From positions 4,712,001 through 4,776,000 of the forward strand of contig NZ_CP051204.2 in NCBI RefSeq assembly GCF_012516375.2: a stretch of DNA of 64,000 nt, given 5' to 3'. A program made the translations under genes and the position numbers. Origin of the DNA: Chitinophaga oryzae (lineage in GTDB: Bacteria > Bacteroidota > Bacteroidia > Chitinophagales > Chitinophagaceae). The notes beneath the pieces are model-generated. The model worked only from the letters and a program-made list of their open reading frames with translations, had not been told where the DNA came from and searched no databases. Shown piece after piece: positions 61,101 through 64,000 of this stretch; the stretch's first letter is position 1; each line of letters starts with the position of its first letter.

Positions 61101-64000
61101 TTCCTGCGGTGTAATCAGCGCCAGTTCATCGATGGCGGCGCCAGGCGTCTGCACAATGGCATGTAACAGCTGTTCGAAATGCGCTACCATCTGCTGTATG
61201 GTGGACTCGCGGAACAGGTCCGTGCAATACTCGACACTGCCCATCAGCCCTTCGGCGCCTTCAGCCATCGACCAGCTGAGGTCGAAGCGGGAAGTGGTAT
61301 GAGCGCTTTCCTGCTGGGACAGCATCATATCGCCCAGTGTCAGCGTCCCTTCCTGCGGCGCATTCTGTAACACAAACATCACCTGGAACAGCGGCGTGCG
61401 GCTGATATCCCGCTCCCTGACCACGGCGTCCACCACCTGCTCAAAAGGTACGTCCTGCTGCTCATACGCGCCCAGCGTCGTCTGTTTTACCTGTTGCAGT
61501 AAAGTGGTAAACGACGGTCCGTTGGCCAGATCACTGCGTAGCGCCAATGTATTGATAAAGAAACCGATGAGCCCTTCTGTTTCCTGACGGGTCCTGCCGG
61601 CAGTAGGTACGCCCACGCAGATATCTTCCTGTCCGCTGTAGCGGTACAACAGCACTTTAAAGGCCGCCAGCAGCGTCATAAACAGTGTGGCTCCTTCCTG
61701 TCGGGACAGTGCCTGCAAACCGGCCGACAGGTCACTGTCAAGCCTGAACGAATACAGGCTGCCCCGGGTGCTCTGCACGGCCGGTCTTGGAAAATCGGTC
61801 GGCAGCTGTAAGGTAGCAGCCCCGGACAATTTATTTTTCCAGTAGCCGAGCTTATCCTGCAACACGCGACCGGTGAGATACTCCCGCTGCCAGACAGCAA
61901 AGTCGGCATACTGGAACTCCCTTTCGGGTAATGATGGCGTACGGCCCGTGGTGTAAGCGTTGTACAATTCCACCAGTTCTTCTACGATGATACCGGCAGA
62001 CCACGCATCAGAAGCAATGTGATGCAGGGTGACCACCAGCACATATTCTTCCTCTGGTCTTACAACCAGGTGCGCCCGCAACATATAGTCGTTACCGAGA
62101 TCAAACGGAGTATTGATCAACCGGGAGATATAGTCCTGCAGGGCTGGTTCTGCCATGAGGGAAGTACCCGCAATGATCTGCAATTGCCAGTCGTCGGCCT
62201 GCAGCACCTTTTGCCAGGTAATTCCCTCTTCATGTACGATAACTGTGCGGAGCACCTCGTGACGCTCCACGATGGTTTTCAGCGCAGACGCCAGCGCGGC
62301 GGTATCCAGCTTGCCTTTCAGACGTAATACCGCCGGCACATGATAGTGTATGCTTCCCTCCATACGGTCAATAAACCAGAGCCTTTCCTGGCTGAAAGAC
62401 AAGGGAATGCGGGCCGGCCGTTCCTTACGCACCAGCGCCGGCACAGACGATTGTGGCCTCCGCTGTTCCAGTTGCGCCGCCAGTGTGGCTACTGTGGGAT
62501 AGTCGAACACGTCGCCGATGGTGACTTCCGCCTCCATTTGTTTACGAATAGCAGAGATAAGACGTATGGCCAGCAGGGAATGCCCTCCCAATGCAAAGAA
62601 ATCATCATGACGGCCGACATCCTCAACTTCCAGCAATACCGACCAGATAGCCGCGAGCTTTTGCTCTACGGCCGTTTCCGGCGCCGTATATCCCTGTTGT
62701 ACGTCGGCGGCTTCCTCCGGATCAGGCAGCGCCTTACGGTCCACCTTACCATTGGCCATCAGCGGAAAGCTATCTACGAAAGACCACAACGCCGGATGCA
62801 TGTGGTCGGGCAATTCATTTTTAACATATGCCTGCAACGCTTCTTTATCCGTGCCGTTACCGCGCAGGATATAAGCCACCAGGCGTTTGTCGCCGTTACG
62901 GTCCGGCCTCGCCAGCACTACCGCCTGTTCGGTGAGACCGCTCTTCACCAGCACATTTTCGATCTCTCCCAATTCCACCCGGTAGCCGCGGATTTTCACC
63001 TGGTCGTCTGCACGGCCCAGGAAGAGAATATTGCCGTCCGGCAGGTATTTCACCAGGTCGCCGGTGCGGTAAAGCCGGGAAGAGACGCCCGGCAGAAAAC
63101 GATCGGCCACAAACTTGCTTTGGGTCAGGGCTTCCTGGTGGAGATAACCGGCAGATACGCCATCACCGCCGATATACAGTTCACCGGGGATGCCCACAGG
63201 GCTTAACTTACCCGCCGGCGACACCACGTATATCCGGGTATTGGAAAACGGCTTGCCAATGGGCACTTGTTGTTCGTACAGGCTGTCGGGTTGTACCACG
63301 TGCATCAGCTTTCCGATAGTCGTTTCCGTTGGCCCATAGTGGTTTACCACCATTACGTTGTTGCCCGATGCCCGGATGGCCGTTATGACGCCGGCATCCA
63401 GCGCCTCTCCTCCAAAAATCAGCAGCTTCCGGGGCAACAACAGGTTGCCTGGCAACGACAATGCTTTCCAGTGAGACGGAACTATTTTAATACAGTCCAC
63501 CGGATGCGCCGCAAAATAGGCGGCGATCCGTTCTGCGTCATTCACCGCTTCTTTGGTGAACACATGCAATGCTCCGCCCGTGGCCAGCGCGCCGAAGACA
63601 ACGGTATTACCAAGGTCGGTGGCGATGCTGGACATCAGTCCGAAGGAACGGCTCTCTTCCAGCGGCAGCGCATGTTTCAGTCCATATACATAATCCATCA
63701 GGTTCTGATGGGTAACGATCACCCCTTTGGGATTACCGGTACTACCCGAAGTATAAATCACGTAAGCCGGCTGTCCGTGTAGCCATTCCCGTGACATCCG
63801 CGTAGCCGGCAGATCATCCGGCAGTCCGGCGTCTCCATCAAGCGTAATAACCTGCTGGCCCGTCAGCGGCAACCTGCCGGCGCAGGCGTTGCTGGTGACA
63901 ATCACCTTCGCCGCCGTATCCGCCAGCATATAACTGACACGCTCCGCCGGAAAATCCGGATCGATGGGCACATAGGCGCCACCTGCCTTGAGAATACCCA
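52128..64000 (-). CDS. Non-ribosomal peptide synthetase, C-terminal four modules with TE (5' end outside window)
   Basis: At least 3,950 residues; the frame is open to the right edge, reading GILKAGGAYVPIDPDFP at the border. Counted from 63971, the order is A1 (partial, T at about 440-500 with GGHSLLAI), C1 (HHIASDAWS near 652), A2 (YTSGSTGKPKG near 1127), T2 (GGNSLQVV near 1510), C2 (HHIAADGWS near 1697), A3 (YTSGSTGTPKG near 2175), T3 (near 2564), C3 (HHIASDGWS near 2753), A4 (near 3230), T4 (near 3618), and TE (GHSLGG near 3762). All C domains keep HHxxxDxWS and no epimerisation domain is present, so the visible residues are probably L. A1 and A3 share SIATDLGNTV and VPSHWKAL, so they likely select the same substrate. 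The TE releases the peptide. No MbtH gene is seen here. Confidence 0.95.
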   Translation of the reverse strand, partial: GILKAGGAYVPIDPDFPAERVSYMLADTAAKVIVTSNACAGRLPLTGQQVITLDGDAGLPDDLPATRMSREWLHGQPAYVIYTSGSTGNPKGVIVTHQNLMDYVYGLKHALPLEESRSFGLMSSIATDLGNTVVFGALATGGALHVFTKEAVNDAERIAAYFAAHPVDCIKIVPSHWKALSLPGNLLLPRKLLIFGGEALDAGVITAIRASGNNVMVVNHYGPTETTIGKLMHVVQPDSLYEQQVPIGKPFSNTRIYVVSPAGKLSPVGIPGELYIGGDGVSAGYLHQEALTQSKFVADRFLPGVSSRLYRTGDLVKYLPDGNILFLGRADDQVKIRGYRVELGEIENVLVKSGLTEQAVVLARPDRNGDKRLVAYILRGNGTDKEALQAYVKNELPDHMHPALWSFVDSFPLMANGKVDRKALPDPEEAADVQQGYTAPETAVEQKLAAIWSVLLEVEDVGRHDDFFALGGHSLLAIRLISAIRKQMEAEVTIGDVFDYPTVATLAAQLEQRRPQSSVPALVRKERPARIPLSFSQERLWFIDRMEGSIHYHVPAVLRLKGKLDTAALASALKTIVERHEVLRTVIVHEEGITWQKVLQADDWQLQIIAGTSLMAEPALQDYISRLINTPFDLGNDYMLRAHLVVRPEEEYVLVVTLHHIASDAWSAGIIVEELVELYNAYTTGRTPSLPEREFQYADFAVWQREYLTGRVLQDKLGYWKNKLSGAATLQLPTDFPRPAVQSTRGSLYSFRLDSDLSAGLQALSRQEGATLFMTLLAAFKVLLYRYSGQEDICVGVPTAGRTRQETEGLIGFFINTLALRSDLANGPSFTTLLQQVKQTTLGAYEQQDVPFEQVVDAVVRERDISRTPLFQVMFVLQNAPQEGTLTLGDMMLSQQESAHTTSRFDLSWSMAEGAEGLMGSVEYCTDLFRESTIQQMVAHFEQLLHAIVQTPGAAIDELALITPQETTQLLHTFNQTTVAYPPEDTILSLFAAQVAMRPNSTALASATASLTYKTLSERAVQLAHYLQGLGVKPGDRVPVYLERTPEIVLAMLAIMKAGAAYVPVDTAYPSERVRYMLADCGATVLITDNDSAGSLPDTDRLTVIRLDEDREAINRYAPAAALPDVTPGQVAYLIYTSGSTGKPKGVMVPHRGLANLVHWHQAAFRVNAYSRATAVSSVGFDAFGWEVWPYLAAGAYVYLPDNDTRVLMPSLIALHRQQGFTHAFISTAQVQEFIRAAADKILPLQYLLTGGDQLPATDVSGLSYKVVNNYGPTENSVVATWYELPVTDKDRAPVIGRPVSNTRVYILNRREKLCPAGIAGEICLAGDSLALGYWGRPDLTREKFVPDPFHAGAIMYKTGDLGRWLPDGTIEYLGRLDEQVKVRGYRIELGEIESALAASGQVRQAVVLAQKDHKGNRQLVAYVVPAGEFQKADTVAFLKKRLPDYMLPALWVTLEKLPLTANGKIDKNALPAPDMNNILANVYVAPRNATEETLADIWQEVLGRQRTGIHDNFFECGGNSLQVVRLIALVRSRLQAEVPIRAVFANPTVAQLAVWLATAHGKPVAALTAQARGPRIPLSFSQERLWFIHQLEGSIQYHIPMLLQLHGALDIPALERSLQTLVNRHEVLRSVMKEEDGMVYQQVLPADTWTLDIIDNADGYTEEVSRETYLGALVRAPFDLSHDHPLRAHLLRLAPDKHLLVLVIHHIAADGWSMGIASREVMALYNAYAGGETLQLPELPLQYADFAIWQRAQLSGDTLDRKLGWWKNKMEGVAPLELPADFTPPSTISMRGARVGVQLPASLGRQLRQLALQQDATLYMVLLTAFKVLLHRYSGQDDISVGTSAAGRTQQETQHLIGFFINTLALRSDLGNNPSFTELLQQVKQTTLDAFDHQDVPFEKIVEAVVKDRDPNRRPLFQVMFVMDNTPAAPDFRLHNLTLAPEEITHTTARFNIILSMTEDSDGGLHAAVEYAMDLFREETILRMLDHFQTLLKAIAATPEEKVDLLPLLTGVAQRQQLAILKQTIDYPRQQTFLHWFEAAARHNPDGTALAFEGQLLTWKALEQRSALLAHYLRSKGVGENVLVPVCIDRSLDMLVAVLGILRAGGAYVPVEPDFPAERIKYMLEDTRATVMISLGRHRDILPVVEGLEIIFPDEQQHLINAYTTTNRLELPAPSAVAYVIYTSGSTGTPKGVKVTHHNLADYITGLRAHLPVDACHSFGLLSSIATDLGNTVLFAALSVGGTLHLFSKDTINDAQKVLSYFETHEIDCIKIVPSHWKALSEPGQLLLPEKLLIFGGEALEYSVVENIRTAGATCVVVNHYGPTETTIGKLLHIVDEHTQYGAFVPVGKPFSNTRVYVLNPERQLCPVGVPGELYIGGEGVAAGYLYNETLTAERFVDDPFATDAAERLYRTGDRVKLLPDGNILFLGRIDDQVKIRGYRVEPGEIGRILEQCPGVSQAVVIAREDNSGNKRLLGYVVPADNFDVTETLSLLKERLPDYMVPAVIIPLESFPLLANGKIDKRSLPDAGKTTTDIHDFAAPVTAIQQGLAAIWQRLLEVENVGLHDDFFALGGHSLLAIRVISAIRKQLQLEVTIGDVFDHPTIGGLATLLESRKDKVQSPDLVRKERPARIPLSFSQERLWFIDQVEGSLHYHLPTVLRLKGRLDADALARSAQAIVNRHEVLRTVIASGDGESWQQILPENGWRMDTYEEPSFRKDTAALHAFVEELITKPFDLSADHMLRMQLIVLGKEEHILVATLHHIASDGWSTGVLVKELAAFYEAYAAGREPELAPLELQYADYAIWQREHLSGEVLARQLSYWEQKLSGVAALQLPLDYPRSALQSSRGATTTFILDRALSDQLHALAQQEGATIFMTLLAAFQVLLYRYSGQEDICVGSPIAGRTRQELEGLIGFFINTLSLRADLSGNPSFTTLLQQVKQTTLDAYAHQEVPFEKIVEVVAKDRDLSRNPIFQVALVLQNLPDVPELELGELAMTEEGGEHATAKLDLTVLFREGPEGLGASVEYCADLFDAGTIERMMSQFKQLLQAIADAPRTPVGMLPLLTAADEKMLLEDFNNTAVPYPAEKTIVQLFAEQVHQRPDEAAVLFRDQVLTYRELDEWSGRLALYLRAKGVKEEMMVPVCIPRSLEMMVAILAILKAGGAYVPLDPDYPAERLAFMLSESNSHVTVTVSTHAVILANERQDMQHLCVDELYDSLPVHTGDVIPGNPDAGSLAYVMYTSGSTGKPKGVLVTHRNVTSLVKQPNYVSLQPSDAILSAGSLSFDATTFEYWGALLNGGRLVLSPENSLLDTDVLKRELYEKQVTVLFITTGWFNQLVDTDVSVFAHLQAILTGGEKMSEKHVVRFREAYPDIKISNIYGPTENTTFSLSYPIHERGLTVNTPIGIPLNNRSAYILDAALQLVPVGVAGELYVGGDGVARGYLNREELTAERFIPHPYGKTPGDRLYKTGDMARWRPDGTVEYLGRRDDQVKVRGFRIELGEVESVLLQHPQVSQTVVIAKAGESGSKRLLGYIVPKDGLEKGQLIAWLKERLPDYMVPSSLTLLEKLPMTANGKVDKKALPDPDAIMQSGGGYKAPVTATEKALAAFWQDQLGLERVGVHDNYFEAGGNSLLAIHLIAVIRKQLAGEISIGDIFDFPTIAALADVLDQRATASLITGGQAEGYHGNRHILPLNNGPQALPLFFLPGGNGICEGYTTLGAGLEDTGALYGLQMMGIFDGEKPLDSVPAIAAQNIVWMKSVQPAGPYRLIGHSLGGQIAYEMTRQLEAQGEKVEALFILDTHVAPKRTVLDNDMLYNFLLEAFEIYKIVTRPYPDWVKDLKPAMEGMEPRAAVPFVLDYLKAHVSEEKAHLGFVMRIFDMAAHSLFMEYTVTGRVDTTLTVIRAEERSMPDGDDSLGWASFVTRSAALMAPGDHISMTRETGAATVANHIKTRLNHIF

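Overview
The window looks like a chromosome segment from a Bacteroidota bacterium, most likely a Chitinophaga-like member of the Chitinophagaceae. The signs are a SusC/SusD pair behind an ECF sigma factor and FecR anti-sigma factor, a Gld-type ABC transporter, Bacteroidota-type candidate -7 promoter boxes (TAnnTTTG), and a large array of peptide precursors with the Bacteroidota class I lanthipeptide leader. The genus is inferred from gene content and style, not from a marker gene. No rRNA, tRNA, CRISPR array or transposase was seen.

Left part (1-23 kb) is mostly housekeeping and accessory genes. It holds a CPA1 Na+/H+ antiporter, an MsrB lipoprotein, a metallophosphoesterase, a GlxA-type regulator, and a MocR regulator divergent from a GNAT acetyltransferase. 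Next come a hydrolase, a VOC protein and a YciI/DGPF protein with an ECF42 sigma factor. This stretch carries two inverted copies of a hairpin element built from TTACGAA heptamers. It is followed by a nagA / GH9-CE4 amino-sugar gene pair, an acyl-CoA synthetase, an AraC-type regulator, a papain/C39-like protein with a small partner gene, a LysR-MBL hydrolase divergent pair and a small S24-like protein.

Middle (23-38 kb) is one long minus-strand block: ECF sigma factor, FecR, SusC (frameshifted near its N-terminus), SusD, DUF4397 lipoprotein, GldA-like ATPase, fused GldF-GldG protein, two MutS-core ATPases and an S41 peptidase. From SusC onward most gaps are 2-15 bp, and the block ends in a strong terminator. 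It looks like one operon joining a TonB-dependent receptor to an ABC transporter and two non-canonical MutS-like ATPases.

Right part (38-52 kb) has an alpha/beta hydrolase, a frameshifted ZU5-like lipoprotein and a GH43 glycosidase. Then comes the most striking feature: nine tandem precursor genes (42.9-45.0 kb). Their leaders are near-identical and end in Gly-Gly; their cores are hypervariable but share C-x(5-7)-TCxT-x(6-7)-C-x2-C. No modification enzyme or transporter for them lies in the window. An HxlR-MBL divergent pair, sterol desaturase family protein, Crp/Fnr regulator, SDR, AraC-type protein, universal stress protein and S8 protease follow.

Right edge (52-64 kb) is the 3' part of a giant NRPS gene, A-T-C-A-T-C-A-T-C-A-T-TE, whose 5' end lies outside the window. 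Its first and third adenylation domains look like duplicates with the same unusual pocket motif.
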